A stretch of DNA of 64,000 nucleotides from Pseudoalteromonas sp. XI10 (GTDB lineage Bacteria > Pseudomonadota > Gammaproteobacteria > Enterobacterales > Alteromonadaceae), in NCBI RefSeq assembly GCF_001469895.1, contig NZ_LOPY01000040.1:186001-250000 (forward strand), read 5' to 3'. The translations under genes were made by a program, and so were the position numbers. Of this stretch, positions 17,948 through 26,714 are shown in pieces (positions within the stretch are counted from its first letter, which is position 1; each line of letters opens with the position of its first letter). The notes beneath the pieces are model-generated. The model had not been told where the DNA came from. It did no database searches and worked only from the letters and a program-made list of their open reading frames with translations.

Positions 17948-18736
17948 TTAAAACTGTAAGCTTACGTTTGCAAAGTATGCATCGTAATCTGAGTCATCCC
18001 AGTTGTTTGCATAACCTGCTTTTAAGCCAATATTTTTGTTAAAGAAGTGCTGTGCACCAAAGCTGTAGTCATCTTCTTTGTTAAACGTTACAAATGCTGA
18101 CGTTGCTTTAGAGAAGTAGTAGTTAGAACCTAGTTCCCAAGAGCTACCGCTATCGTCTGTATCAGAGATTGTACCTTCAATTGTTAGGTAGTTACCTTGT
18201 TGAAGATCCATGAAGTATTTTGCATTTACTGCACGGTAATCAAACTCATCGTCAGCTGTGAATGTGAAACCTAAGTAATCAGTGCTGTTAAGCTGGTGAT
18301 TATATTTAAGGTCGAACATTACAGTGTTATCACCGTCTTCTACGTCGATAAATGTCGCTTTAAGAAGAAGGTTAGGATTAAAGAAGTAACCTGCAGACAC
18401 ATTGAATAAATCAGTATCTGAACCGTAATCGTAGTTGCTGTAACCCGCACCAAATACAAAATCTTGTACGAAGTATTCACCACCGATGTTAGTTACATCA
18501 CCAAAGTCATCATCTGCGTACGAACCAAACACGTTGGTTGTTCTGTTGATGTATTCAAACTGGTCGTATGGACCCATTGTTTTCTTTGGCGCGAAGTAAT
18601 ACGTTGAATCAACACTTACTGTGTCGTTGCCATCGGTGTCCATGTACCCTAAATGGCTGATTGATTGGTAACTATCCGCAGCAGTCGCGGCAGTTGACAG
18701 AAGTATACTCGAAATAATAACTGCTAACTTTTTCAT
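17948..18736 (-). CDS. Putative outer-membrane porin
   Basis: 262 residues. A signal peptide (MKKLAVIISSILLSTAATAA, cleavage near A20) precedes alternating amphipathic strands with many Tyr, Asp and Gly residues. The sequence ends in FANVSLQF, the terminal Phe signature for outer-membrane barrel insertion. Acidic loops (DDDFGD, NNWDDSDYD) are frequent. This matches the uncharacterised putative-porin group (Porin_7-like) of Alteromonadales. Specificity is not readable. It stands alone, with about 220 bp of non-coding sequence upstream. Confidence 0.8.
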   Translation of the reverse strand: MKKLAVIISSILLSTAATAADSYQSISHLGYMDTDGNDTVSVDSTYYFAPKKTMGPYDQFEYINRTTNVFGSYADDDFGDVTNIGGEYFVQDFVFGAGYSNYDYGSDTDLFNVSAGYFFNPNLLLKATFIDVEDGDNTVMFDLKYNHQLNSTDYLGFTFTADDEFDYRAVNAKYFMDLQQGNYLTIEGTISDTDDSGSSWELGSNYYFSKATSAFVTFNKEDDYSFGAQHFFNKNIGLKAGYANNWDDSDYDAYFANVSLQF

Positions 18737-18956
18737 AAACAGATTTCCCTATTAACATTGTTTCATTGCTGTTGAAAACTAGCCTGATGGCTAAGTTGGG
18801 CACATGCTAACGTGAGAAAACTGAATGGAAACTTAACTAAGCATTTGTTTTTACTTGATTAATTGTAATAAAGTGTCGGCAAATGTAAAGAAAAAGTTGG
18901 CCGAAACTTGCGTCTCTAAGCCAACTTATAGTGAAAAAATAAAGCTTGTCAGTGCC

Positions 18957-19331
18957 TTATAAAGCAAACTCGCTTATAATTCTATAAACCTCATTAATGT
19001 TATCTCCTGCTTTAAAGTCTTTGCTGATTGGCGTTGGATCTGAACCAACCCAAATTTTTAGTTCAGCATCAAGGTCAAAATGCCCTGCACTTTCTTTACT
19101 AAACTTAGTAATTTTTGAGTAAGCAATACTCAGCATTTCAACTTTAGAACCAGTAACACCTTGTTTATCAATAATAATTAATCTTTTATTGGTAAAGATG
19201 AACATATCACGAATGACTTTATAGGCTTTTTGTACTGTTTCACCATCAATCAGGGTATTAGCAAGCAGCTCTTCTAAATCATCGTTATCGACTTCACTTG
19301 CGTTACCCATTAATCCGCTTAATAGACCCAT
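18957..19331 (-). CDS. Bacterial PH-domain protein, last gene of an ABC exporter operon
   Basis: 124 residues. From about residue 25 it follows the bacterial pleckstrin-homology pattern (bPH_1/DUF1696): LIDGETVQKAYKVIRDMFIF, then TNKRLIIIDKQGVTGSKVEM, YSKITKFSKES and DAELKIWVGSDPTPISKDF. No membrane helix or enzymatic motif. It begins 2 bp after the stop of the ABC ATPase gene, so it is very likely co-transcribed with the transporter (19334-21057). A partner or sensor role for the exporter is inferred only from linkage. Confidence 0.82.
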   Translation of the reverse strand: MGLLSGLMGNASEVDNDDLEELLANTLIDGETVQKAYKVIRDMFIFTNKRLIIIDKQGVTGSKVEMLSIAYSKITKFSKESAGHFDLDAELKIWVGSDPTPISKDFKAGDNINEVYRIISEFAL

Positions 19332-19333
19332 AG

Positions 19334-20242
19334 TTAGCTCTCCTTATGAAAAATTTGGTTTTCGAGTGTGTGACCATTTACCAGTTGACGATACTGCCAA
19401 CCTTGTTGATAACAAAAGTGTAGAAGATTGATATCAAAAGGCTCAGCGGTTTTTTCAAACTCGATCACATATTCTTTTGCTTGGCTCATATAAACATGAT
19501 GTACATGGGCAAGGCCAGCAAGCTTTGCTTCTACATCATCATATTGTTGATTTAACTGCAGCGTAATAAAGTGTTTATTATCCTGCGTGCTAGAACGGGC
19601 TTGATGCTCACTTAACACCCCTTTATCGAGGTGTAAAACCCCAGAGCATAATCGCTCAAGCTCAGTTAAGTCATGGGAGCTTAAAATAAATGTTGCTTCG
19701 TTACTTAAAGAACTTACCAGCTCCCTTACCTCACGAGCATGAATTGGATCAAGGCCTGCAGTTGCTTCATCAAGCATCACTATTTCAGGTGAACCAATTA
19801 ATGCCTGTGCAATCGTCACTCGCTTACGCATACCATGAGAAAGGTCATCCGGTCGCTGCTTAGCCACTTCTGACAAACCAACGAGCTCTAAAACACGAGC
19901 CGTTTCTTTTTTACGAACCGCACCACTGAGCCCTTGTAATTGACCATAAAAGTTAAGTTGATGCGCAATACTAAAACGAGGATCAAGCTGGGCATCTTGC
20001 GGTAACGCGGTTAGCTTACCAAATAACGCCGCGCTGCCTGGGGTATGCCCCATTACCGATAGCTTTCCTGAGCTTGGTAATATATAGCCACATAACAAAC
20101 TGAATAACGTTGTTTTACCTGCACCATTAGGACCAACTAGCGCTACCGGTGCCCCTTTGTTTATCTCAAAGCTAACGTTATCGAGCGCTCGTTTAGCCCC
20201 GTAGTTTTTTGACAAGCCTTGTGCTTGAATTAAAACGGTCAT
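19334..20242 (-). CDS. ABC transporter ATP-binding protein
   Basis: 302 residues. Walker A GPNGAGKTTLF (about 38-48), signature LSHGMRKRVTIAQAL (about 134-148), Walker B EIVMLDEATAGLDP and the H-loop in FILSSHDL are all present, so it should be an active ATPase. The C-terminal 80 residues beyond the NBD form a variable region. Its start overlaps the permease stop by 4 bp (ATGA), and the PH-domain gene follows after 2 bp. The one-permease, one-ATPase layout is that of ABC-2 type export systems. The substrate is unknown. Confidence 0.92.
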   Translation of the reverse strand: MTVLIQAQGLSKNYGAKRALDNVSFEINKGAPVALVGPNGAGKTTLFSLLCGYILPSSGKLSVMGHTPGSAALFGKLTALPQDAQLDPRFSIAHQLNFYGQLQGLSGAVRKKETARVLELVGLSEVAKQRPDDLSHGMRKRVTIAQALIGSPEIVMLDEATAGLDPIHAREVRELVSSLSNEATFILSSHDLTELERLCSGVLHLDKGVLSEHQARSSTQDNKHFITLQLNQQYDDVEAKLAGLAHVHHVYMSQAKEYVIEFEKTAEPFDINLLHFCYQQGWQYRQLVNGHTLENQIFHKES

Positions 20243-21057
20243 AATGAGCTCCTCGCAAAAATTCGTTCACCAGCAACCAGTAGCACTGCCGTTTGTAAAA
20301 GTGGTAAACCTAGAGCCAATGTGACACCTGCACGCTGACCTGCCATTAAATCAAGTTGATAGCCCGGAAATATGTAATTTAAAACCTCAAATGCAGGCCA
20401 TTGCCATGTTAGTAAGCCAATCAAAATATTACCGCCAGCAAAGAACAAAATAGCCAATACAAATGCAAGACGCGATGAACGGGCAAATGTATTCAAAAAG
20501 CTCATCAAAGCAATAAATGGCATAACCGCAACAAGCAAATAAAATAACAACATAAAGCTTCGCGATAAGCCAGAAAGCAGCAAACTTGGCTCACGATAGC
20601 CAAGCATTGCAACCGTTGCCATCAAGGTAACAAACAACAATGCTGCTAAAATGAGTAGCTGCCCTAAAAAGCGGCCAATGATAATTTCTGAACGAGTGGC
20701 TCTAAGTGATAAAAAGCGTAACGTACCTCGTTGTCTGTCGCCCACTGTTTGGTCACTACATAGAAACAAACAAAAGCTTGGGAAACTAAATAGAGCAATC
20801 AGCCAATAAACGGCAAGTTCAGATTCAGGCCAATCAAGTAATTTACTGATGCCAATGGCGCCAAATGCTTGCCTTGCAAAGTCGGCAAAATCAGGTGAGC
20901 TAATCAAGGTCACAGATTGGGCAATGGGATAGCGTAAAATAAGTAGCCAACAAATGGCAAAAGCGGCAACCGCCAACAAACCACGTTTGGTCAGAAATAG
21001 TCGTACCAGCTCAAATTGGGCAATTTGTGCAAGACGTTTAGGATGTAACTGCGTCAC
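20239..21057 (-). CDS. ABC-2 type permease subunit
   Basis: 272 residues, with about six hydrophobic helices (near 27-45, 85-105, 125-150, 165-190, 200-220, 240-260). The internal segment GTLRFLSLRATRSEIIIGRF just before helix 3 is typical of ABC-2/NosY-like permeases. It is the first gene of a three-gene unit with the ATPase (4-bp overlap) and PH-domain protein. Probably an exporter; the cargo cannot be inferred. Confidence 0.85.
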   Translation of the reverse strand: MTQLHPKRLAQIAQFELVRLFLTKRGLLAVAAFAICWLLILRYPIAQSVTLISSPDFADFARQAFGAIGISKLLDWPESELAVYWLIALFSFPSFCLFLCSDQTVGDRQRGTLRFLSLRATRSEIIIGRFLGQLLILAALLFVTLMATVAMLGYREPSLLLSGLSRSFMLLFYLLVAVMPFIALMSFLNTFARSSRLAFVLAILFFAGGNILIGLLTWQWPAFEVLNYIFPGYQLDLMAGQRAGVTLALGLPLLQTAVLLVAGERIFARSSL

Positions 21058-21120
21058 TCATAATCCTTAATGAATTTTATTATTAGAATTACACTAAGTT
21101 GAAACAGCTTGAATTACCAG

Positions 21121-21147
21121 AAAAAAAAGACCCGACAAGCGGGTCTT
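21121..21147 (-). terminator. Intrinsic terminator after metC
   Basis: On the minus strand AAGACCCG-CTTGT-CGGGTCTT is followed by a T6 run, 26 bp past the metC stop. Confidence 0.9.
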
Positions 21148-21172
21148 ATGTAACAAAGTATAAACTTTTAAC

Positions 21173-22351
21173 CTAGAGGTGGCTTTCATACACTGCAAGC
21201 GCTTGGTCAAGGTCGGCTAGTAAATCAGCCACATCTTCAAGACCAATGTGTAGCCTTATTACCGGGCCTTGCGACCAACCTGTTTCAGAGCGTAGCCCTT
21301 TCATACTCAGGTTTGCCGTGACCAAGCTCTCATAGCCGCCCCAAGAAAAGCCCATTTTAAAATGGTGCAGGCTATCTAAAAACGCATCAATCGCTTGTTG
21401 ATTACCCTGCTTCATTACAAAAGAAAACAAGCCGTTGCTGCCATCAAAGTCCCGTTTAAAGAACTCATGACCCGGGCACGTTGCAAAAGCAGGATGGCGA
21501 ATATGATCAACTAATGGGTGTGTTTCAAGCCATTTAGCTACTTCGATGGCGGCTTGTTCATGCTGTTTTAAACGCACAGCCATAGTACGCAGACCACGTA
21601 GCGCTAAATAAGCATCATCAGCAGAGGTACATTGACCAAGTAGGTATGAATTTTCTCTAAGGGTTGGCCAATACCTTTTATTGGCAACCGCCACCCCCAT
21701 CATCACATCTGAGTGACCAACTATATATTTTGTCGCTGCTTGAATACTAATATCTACACCATGCTCAAGCGGTCTAAAATGCAGACCATTCCCCCAGGTG
21801 TTATCTAGCATGGTCATTACACCGCGCTCATTTGCCTTTGCAACCATGGCTGGCACATCTTGCACTTCCATAGTGATTGAGCCAGGTGATTCTAAAAACA
21901 ATACGCGAGTGTTATCTTTAATAAGCTCACTAATCCCTGCACCAATTCCCGGCGGGTAATAAGTTGTTTCAATTCCTAATCCAGCCAGTATTTTGTCGCA
22001 AAAATCACGGGTCGGCTCGTAAGCGGTATCCACCATTAAAATATGATCGCCCGTTTTCACAAACGAGAGTAGCGCATTGCTTATTGCAGCCGCACCTGAT
22101 GGATATAGCGCACAGCCTTCGCCGCCTTCTAGTTCTGCAATTGCTTCTTGAAGAGCAAAGTGTGTCGTCGTACCGCGGCGGCCATAAAATAACGTTTTGT
22201 CGCCTCGTTTCTTCGCCGCTGCTTTTAAATCAGCCACTGAATCGAATACTACCGTTGATGCACGTTGCACCACAGGGTTCACAACCCCTTGTGTGTACGC
22301 TTTTTTACGCCCTGCAGAGACGATTTGGGTATTTTTATTTGTCTTTGTCAT
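21173..22351 (-). CDS. metC: Cystathionine beta-lyase MetC
   Basis: 392 residues from ATG 22351. A longer frame begins at 22393 but overlaps nudC; the shorter start has a GGA sequence upstream and sits 19 bp after the nudC stop. PLP fold-type I enzyme that converts cystathionine to homocysteine, pyruvate and ammonia. The Schiff-base lysine is in ATKYIVGHSD (about residue 210), the PLP aspartate in MLDNTWGNG, and YGRRGTTTH and YPSGAAAISNALL are family motifs. It is the second gene of a nudC-metC unit with its own terminator. Other gamma-subfamily enzymes are possible, but the GHSDVMMG form is MetC-like. Confidence 0.93.
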   Translation of the reverse strand: MTKTNKNTQIVSAGRKKAYTQGVVNPVVQRASTVVFDSVADLKAAAKKRGDKTLFYGRRGTTTHFALQEAIAELEGGEGCALYPSGAAAISNALLSFVKTGDHILMVDTAYEPTRDFCDKILAGLGIETTYYPPGIGAGISELIKDNTRVLFLESPGSITMEVQDVPAMVAKANERGVMTMLDNTWGNGLHFRPLEHGVDISIQAATKYIVGHSDVMMGVAVANKRYWPTLRENSYLLGQCTSADDAYLALRGLRTMAVRLKQHEQAAIEVAKWLETHPLVDHIRHPAFATCPGHEFFKRDFDGSNGLFSFVMKQGNQQAIDAFLDSLHHFKMGFSWGGYESLVTANLSMKGLRSETGWSQGPVIRLHIGLEDVADLLADLDQALAVYESHL

Positions 22352-22370
22352 AATTTGTCCAAGCTGTGCT

Positions 22371-23288
22371 TTACAGGTTGCGCCAGTGCTCAACCAAAAA
22401 TCGAGAAATAGAATCTTGTCGGGTTAGTTTAAGATGACTGCCCTGCTCATGCCATTGGCCGAATTCATTAAGTTCAGCACGGCTAAACCATCTTGCATCG
22501 TCTAACTCGTCTTTATCTACCTGAATATCTTCTGAAACTGCTGTGGCCATAAAGCCAAACATAATTGATGATGGAAATGGCCAAGGCTGTGAAGCGATAT
22601 ATTGAATATCTGTCACCGCAACACCGGCTTCTTCCATGACTTCGCGGGCAACGGCCTGCTCTAGTGTTTCACCTGGGTCTACAAAACCGGCAAGAGTTGA
22701 AAAAACACCTTCAGGCCAGCTTGCTTGACGACCTAACAAGCAGCGCTCAACCCCATCTGAAAAGGTTTTAGTAACTATCATAATCACCGCAGGATCGGTT
22801 CGCGGAAAGGTCTGATGCTGGCAAGTTTGGTTCTCACATAAACGTGAATGCCCAGCTTCAACCATATTATTTTCATGACCACAACGACCACAAAACCGGT
22901 GCGTTGCGTGCCAAAAACACAAGCCCCTTGCCAGTGCGGCAATCGAACCTTGTTTTAGCTCAACTTGTGGGCCTAACTTGCGAATATCAACAAATTCAGC
23001 GCCATTGAGCATAGGCTCAATGAGTGAGTCTGGAACATGGCTGACATCTAAAGCAAAATGAGCCACATCATGGTCGTCTAAACCCAATAAAATGCCTTTT
23101 GATAAATCGAGATGATCCACTTGAGATAAGCGTAAATAACACACTTCAGGACTGTCTTTAACAAATAAACTTTGATTGTTATTGACCAATAACCAGCGAC
23201 TCTGAGAATTCATTTGAGCCTTTAACCACTTTGGATCTTTACGACGATTTGATGCACGATCCAATGGCATTTGAGAGTAATTCAGCAT
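22371..23288 (-). CDS. nudC: NADH pyrophosphatase NudC (RNA decapping Nudix hydrolase)
   Basis: 305 residues from ATG 23288 (MLNYSQMPLDRAS). A longer start at 23360 exists but directly abuts the nagB terminator, leaving no room for a promoter, so the inner start is preferred. The zinc ribbon is FCGRCGHENN with LCENQTCQH (four cysteines). The Nudix box GFVDPGETLEQAVAREVMEE matches Gx5Ex7REUxEExGU, and SQPWPFPSSIMFGF is the diagnostic NudC SQPWPFPxS array. It hydrolyses NAD(H) and removes NAD caps from RNA 5' ends. It is probably co-transcribed with metC. Confidence 0.94.
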   Translation of the reverse strand: MLNYSQMPLDRASNRRKDPKWLKAQMNSQSRWLLVNNNQSLFVKDSPEVCYLRLSQVDHLDLSKGILLGLDDHDVAHFALDVSHVPDSLIEPMLNGAEFVDIRKLGPQVELKQGSIAALARGLCFWHATHRFCGRCGHENNMVEAGHSRLCENQTCQHQTFPRTDPAVIMIVTKTFSDGVERCLLGRQASWPEGVFSTLAGFVDPGETLEQAVAREVMEEAGVAVTDIQYIASQPWPFPSSIMFGFMATAVSEDIQVDKDELDDARWFSRAELNEFGQWHEQGSHLKLTRQDSISRFLVEHWRNL

Positions 23289-23360
23289 GGCATTCCTTGA
23301 AAATAGTTTACTCGCTAAAACTACCATAAGCGGATGATAAACCCAATTTATTACAGGCAT

Positions 23361-23387
23361 AAAAAAAGCCCAAACTGGGCTTTTTTA
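23361..23387 (-). terminator. Terminator after nagB
   Basis: AGCCCA-AAC-TGGGCT stem (23367-23381) with A7 and T6 tracts, between nagB and nudC. It separates the nag and nudC-metC transcripts. Confidence 0.85.
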
Positions 23388-23402
23388 TTCTCTCTCACAA
23401 TT

Positions 23403-24197
23403 TTACAAGGTCGCTAGGTGCGCTTGTAGTTTTTGGTTCTCAGCTTCAATATGCTGATAGAACTCTAAATCTTCTAATTTACTTGCAGCAGCTTTATCAA
23501 TGATGATCACCGCATCTTTATGAAGTTGCAGTGCTGAAGCTGGGCATTTAGCCATTAACGGGCCTTCTACCATGGCGTGAACGGCATCCGCTTTACTTGC
23601 ACCGGTTGCTAAAAGCACTACTTTTTTGGCTTCTAAAATAGTGCCAATACCCATAGTGATTGATAAATGCGGTTGATACTCACCCTCAGCAAAAAATCGT
23701 GCATTGTCTTCAATTGTCGCTTTGGTCAGTGTTTTAACACGGGTGCGTGATGTCAAACCTGATGAAGGTTCGTTAAAGCCAATGTGACCATTACGGCCAA
23801 TACCAAGTAGTTGTATGTCAACACCACCAGCTGCTGTGATTTTTTGCTCATATTCATTACAAGCAACAAGCGGGTTTACTGCATCACCCGGCGGTACATG
23901 GGTGTTTTGTTTATCGATATCAACATGGTTAAATAGCTGTTCATTCATAAAGTAGCGATAACTTTGTGGATGCTCGCCAGTTAAACCTAAGTATTCATCT
24001 AAGTTAAATGTTGTCGCTTGGCTAAACGAAATATCGCCAGCTTTATTTTTTTCGATCAGTTGTTGATACAAAGCAACAGGTGTTGACCCTGTGGCAAGAC
24101 CAAGTACCGAGGCTGGTTTTTTTAGTAATTGTTTCGCAAAGATGTTGGCACCATACGCTGCAACTTGGGCTGCATCATCAAGAATCACTATTTGCAT
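23403..24197 (-). CDS. nagB: Glucosamine-6-phosphate deaminase NagB
   Basis: 264 residues. Converts glucosamine-6-phosphate to fructose-6-phosphate and ammonia. [16 protein letters not shown] (phosphate loop), FNLDEYLGL (catalytic Asp region), [15 protein letters not shown] with the catalytic His, and [10 protein letters not shown] are typical of the NagB family. It is the terminal enzyme of the GlcNAc pathway encoded by this cluster. A NagR-like operator lies 121 bp upstream of the start (24318-24333), and an intrinsic terminator follows at 23361-23387, so nagB appears to have its own transcript. Confidence 0.97.
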   Translation of the reverse strand: MQIVILDDAAQVAAYGANIFAKQLLKKPASVLGLATGSTPVALYQQLIEKNKAGDISFSQATTFNLDEYLGLTGEHPQSYRYFMNEQLFNHVDIDKQNTHVPPGDAVNPLVACNEYEQKITAAGGVDIQLLGIGRNGHIGFNEPSSGLTSRTRVKTLTKATIEDNARFFAEGEYQPHLSITMGIGTILEAKKVVLLATGASKADAVHAMVEGPLMAKCPASALQLHKDAVIIIDKAAASKLEDLEFYQHIEAENQKLQAHLATL

Positions 24198-24223
24198 ATC
24201 GATTAGCTCTAATTATAAGTTGG

Positions 24224-24275
24224 AAAAAAATGGGACCTAAAACCCAACCCCACGTGCAATCGAGCTGGGTTTTAG
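24224..24275 (-). promoter_or_regulatory. Leader hairpin with T-run in the nagB 5' region (possible attenuator)
   Basis: On the minus strand CTAAAACCCA (rc of 24266-24275) pairs perfectly with TGGGTTTTAG (rc of 24237-24246) over a 19-nt loop, followed 6 nt later by T7 (24230-24224). It lies between the NagR-like operator and the nagB start. It could instead be the distant terminator of nagX transcription. Confidence 0.45.
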
Positions 24276-24317
24276 ATCAAACCACTGCCAGGATACGATG
24301 CAGTAGCTATAACCATT

Positions 24318-24333
24318 ATGACAACGCTGTCAT
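24318..24333. promoter_or_regulatory. NagR-like operator upstream of nagB
   Basis: Near-perfect palindrome ATGACAACGCTGTCAT, matching the second site at 27733-27748 apart from the centre. NagR, a LacI-family repressor of GlcNAc use in Alteromonadales, recognises such sites. No NagR gene is in the window. Confidence 0.8.
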
Positions 24334-24407
24334 TATCACTTCTAGCTTTATCTTTGTAAAGTAAAAGTGAATAAAAAATTACTCTTTTTGCTAGTGTCTA
24401 ATAATTA

Positions 24408-25538
24408 TCAAACACTAACAAAGATCTTACGGCGATACATCCAATGTAATACCAGCATTTGTACTGCTAATAACGCAATCACCGCCATCAGGGGTTGCCA
24501 TGCCTCTGGCACAGCTCGAACCACCCCACCAAATACGCTTTGGCTGACATAGCCCCAATTCACAAGACTTGACGCTAAATAAATAATAATCGAGTTTGCA
24601 CCTATGATCACAAAAGGATACGCGGCGCGTTGCCCTGGCAGAATATCCACCAGTGCATAAAAAACGGCGAGCAATATGGCACTCCAGCCAACGGTTACAA
24701 GCACAAATGAGCTAGTCCAAAGCTCTTTATTTACTGGGAACTGTAAATCCCATAACCAACCTAAACACACACTTACCACACCTGCGGCGAACAATAAGGC
24801 GGTCATTTTCCACTCGCCAATTTGCTGAGCACGAGCCACTAATTGACCGGCAAACACACCCATTAATGCATTAACTATCGCTGGGATATTCGACAACACA
24901 CCTTCTGGGTCTACCACACGGTTTTGATAACTAATCCCCGGCAGTAAGTGTGCATCAAACCATGCATTCCAACTTCCTGCTGCTGAAAGGTCGCCAGCAC
25001 TGCCACCCGGCACTGGAACAAAACAAAGTAGTAGCCAATAACCTACTAAAATAGCTGCTGCGGTAATAATTTGTGTTCGTAAACTGGTATGCCAGACCAA
25101 CATTGCACAGAAGAACCACGCAATAGCGATGCGGCCAAGAACACTGGCATAGCGAATTTCATCCAACGCCATTGGCATCCCTGTGCCCCAGCCGTGGTTA
25201 TACAAAATACCTAATAAACACAATAATAAAAGACGTTTACCCGCCTTGCGGTAATACACTTTGCGCTCATCAAACGGTAAATGGTCAATGCGTTTCGGGG
25301 CTAACCCCATCGCCACACCCGATAAAAATATAAATAATGGGAAAATCAGATCGTAAAATGTGAAGCCATGCCAAACGCTGTGCACGGTGTGTGCTTCAAA
25401 AACTTTCCAGCCAGTCCAGCCAGTTAAAACGAAGAGCGCTGCGAATAGTGACTGTCCGCCTAATATCCAAAACATATCCATGCCGCGCAGTGCATCCAGC
25501 GATGCCAAACGTTTTCTTGTTGGTTGTGTTGTTGTCAT
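24408..25538 (-). CDS. nagX: NagX-type membrane protein of GlcNAc use (DUF5009)
   Basis: 376 residues with about ten hydrophobic helices. The N-terminal LASLDALRGMDMFWILGGQS and the following FTFYDLIFPLFIFLSGVAMG are characteristic of the DUF5009/heparan-alpha-glucosaminide acetyltransferase-like membrane family to which NagX belongs. In Alteromonadales it sits in nag operons and has been proposed to help GlcNAc or chitobiose cross the inner membrane; the biochemistry is not settled. It follows nagA after a 63-bp gap that contains a hairpin terminator (25556-25582), so expression may be reduced relative to nagKA. Confidence 0.86.
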   Translation of the reverse strand: MTTTQPTRKRLASLDALRGMDMFWILGGQSLFAALFVLTGWTGWKVFEAHTVHSVWHGFTFYDLIFPLFIFLSGVAMGLAPKRIDHLPFDERKVYYRKAGKRLLLLCLLGILYNHGWGTGMPMALDEIRYASVLGRIAIAWFFCAMLVWHTSLRTQIITAAAILVGYWLLLCFVPVPGGSAGDLSAAGSWNAWFDAHLLPGISYQNRVVDPEGVLSNIPAIVNALMGVFAGQLVARAQQIGEWKMTALLFAAGVVSVCLGWLWDLQFPVNKELWTSSFVLVTVGWSAILLAVFYALVDILPGQRAAYPFVIIGANSIIIYLASSLVNWGYVSQSVFGGVVRAVPEAWQPLMAVIALLAVQMLVLHWMYRRKIFVSV

Positions 25539-25555
25539 TGTATTACCTTAAATAG

Positions 25556-25582
25556 AAAAAGCCCCGCGATACAACGGCGGGG
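25556..25582 (-). terminator. Terminator-like hairpin between nagA and nagX
   Basis: CCCCGC-N9-GCGGGG stem followed by C-T5 on the minus strand, 20 bp past the nagA stop. Probably attenuates rather than blocks transcription into nagX. Confidence 0.7.
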
Positions 25583-25601
25583 TTTTTACCAGGGAAGCTT
25601 G

Positions 25602-26714
25602 TTATAGCGCTTTTCCAGCAATAAAGGTGGCTTGTACATTTTGCTGTGCGTCTAACACCACAAAGTCAGCGTCAAACCCGCTCAGTAAGCGACCTTTTTT
25701 ATGTAAACCTAAATATTGTGCAGGATAAAGTGATGCCATACGTAAGCTCTCAGCAAGGCTAACATCCAATGTGTTCACTGTGTTGCGCACCGCACTTGCC
25801 ATATCAAGTACGCTGCCTGCTAATTCACCGGTCGTTGAATTTAATCGGTCGCCAGTACGAATAACCTTACGGCCATCAAAGAAATCAAACTCCATATCGT
25901 CAGTCCCTACAGGTGGCATTGCATCTGTGACTAACATAATTTTTCCGCGCTGTTTGCTGCGAATTGCTAATTTTGCTGATGATGGATGTACATGGTGACC
26001 ATCAACAATTAAGCCGCACCAGCTGTTATCATCCCAAAGTGCAGCACCCACAACACCCGGCTCTCGTGATGTAAATGCTGACATGGCATTAAATAAGTGG
26101 GTAAAACCATCAGCCCCTGCAGCAAGTGCTGCATTGGTGGTCGCAAAGTCTGCATTTGTGTGGCCAATTGATACTTTTACACCACACTCAACCAAGCGCG
26201 CGATATCATCAGCACTGACATTTTCAGGCGCTAAGGTTACCATTTTAATGCCTAAGTCTTGGCGGGCATAAATCGCAAATTCTTGCTCTGTAATAGGTCG
26301 AATAAATTGCTCGCTGTGGGTGCCTTTTTTCCCTAATGAAAGGTGCGGCCCTTCAAAGTGCACACCCATTACGCCAGGAACACCTTCAGCAATTGCTTGT
26401 GCAGTGGCATCGGCCGCTTTTGCCATGACTTCCACTTTGTCGGTAATCAGCGTTGGCATAATCGCTGTTGAACCAAACTGACCATGTGCTTTGGCTATTC
26501 TATCTAAGCAATCTGGTGTTTGTTCAGCGTTAAAAAACGCTCCGCCACCGCCATTCACTTGTACATCAATAAAACCGGGTGCCACTAAACCCGTTAATGC
26601 AACGGCATTAGCATCTGCTTCAACAAACTTAAACACACCATTGTCGACGCTAAAATATACGTCAGATAAAAATTCGTCACCGGTAAACAATGAACTTGCA
26701 TGATAAATCGTCAT
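25602..26714 (-). CDS. nagA: N-acetylglucosamine-6-phosphate deacetylase NagA
   Basis: 370 residues. Metal-dependent amidohydrolase that produces glucosamine-6-phosphate and acetate. LVAPGFIDVQVNGGGGAFFN opens the barrel, HFEGPHLSLGKKGTH holds the metal-binding Glu, and VSIGHTNADF and GFTHLFNAMSAF supply the two histidines. LIVDGHHVHP and MLVTDAMPPVG give the substrate His and catalytic Asp. FEGPHL and LFNAMS are typical NagA. Its ATG shares one base with the nagK stop (TAATG), so the pair is translationally coupled. Confidence 0.97.
   Translation of the reverse strand: MTIYHASSLFTGDEFLSDVYFSVDNGVFKFVEADANAVALTGLVAPGFIDVQVNGGGGAFFNAEQTPDCLDRIAKAHGQFGSTAIMPTLITDKVEVMAKAADATAQAIAEGVPGVMGVHFEGPHLSLGKKGTHSEQFIRPITEQEFAIYARQDLGIKMVTLAPENVSADDIARLVECGVKVSIGHTNADFATTNAALAAGADGFTHLFNAMSAFTSREPGVVGAALWDDNSWCGLIVDGHHVHPSSAKLAIRSKQRGKIMLVTDAMPPVGTDDMEFDFFDGRKVIRTGDRLNSTTGELAGSVLDMASAVRNTVNTLDVSLAESLRMASLYPAQYLGLHKKGRLLSGFDADFVVLDAQQNVQATFIAGKAL

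Noticed and set aside
21964..22353. 129-residue plus-strand frame over metC
   Set aside because: Antisense shadow of metC; no start signal or domain.
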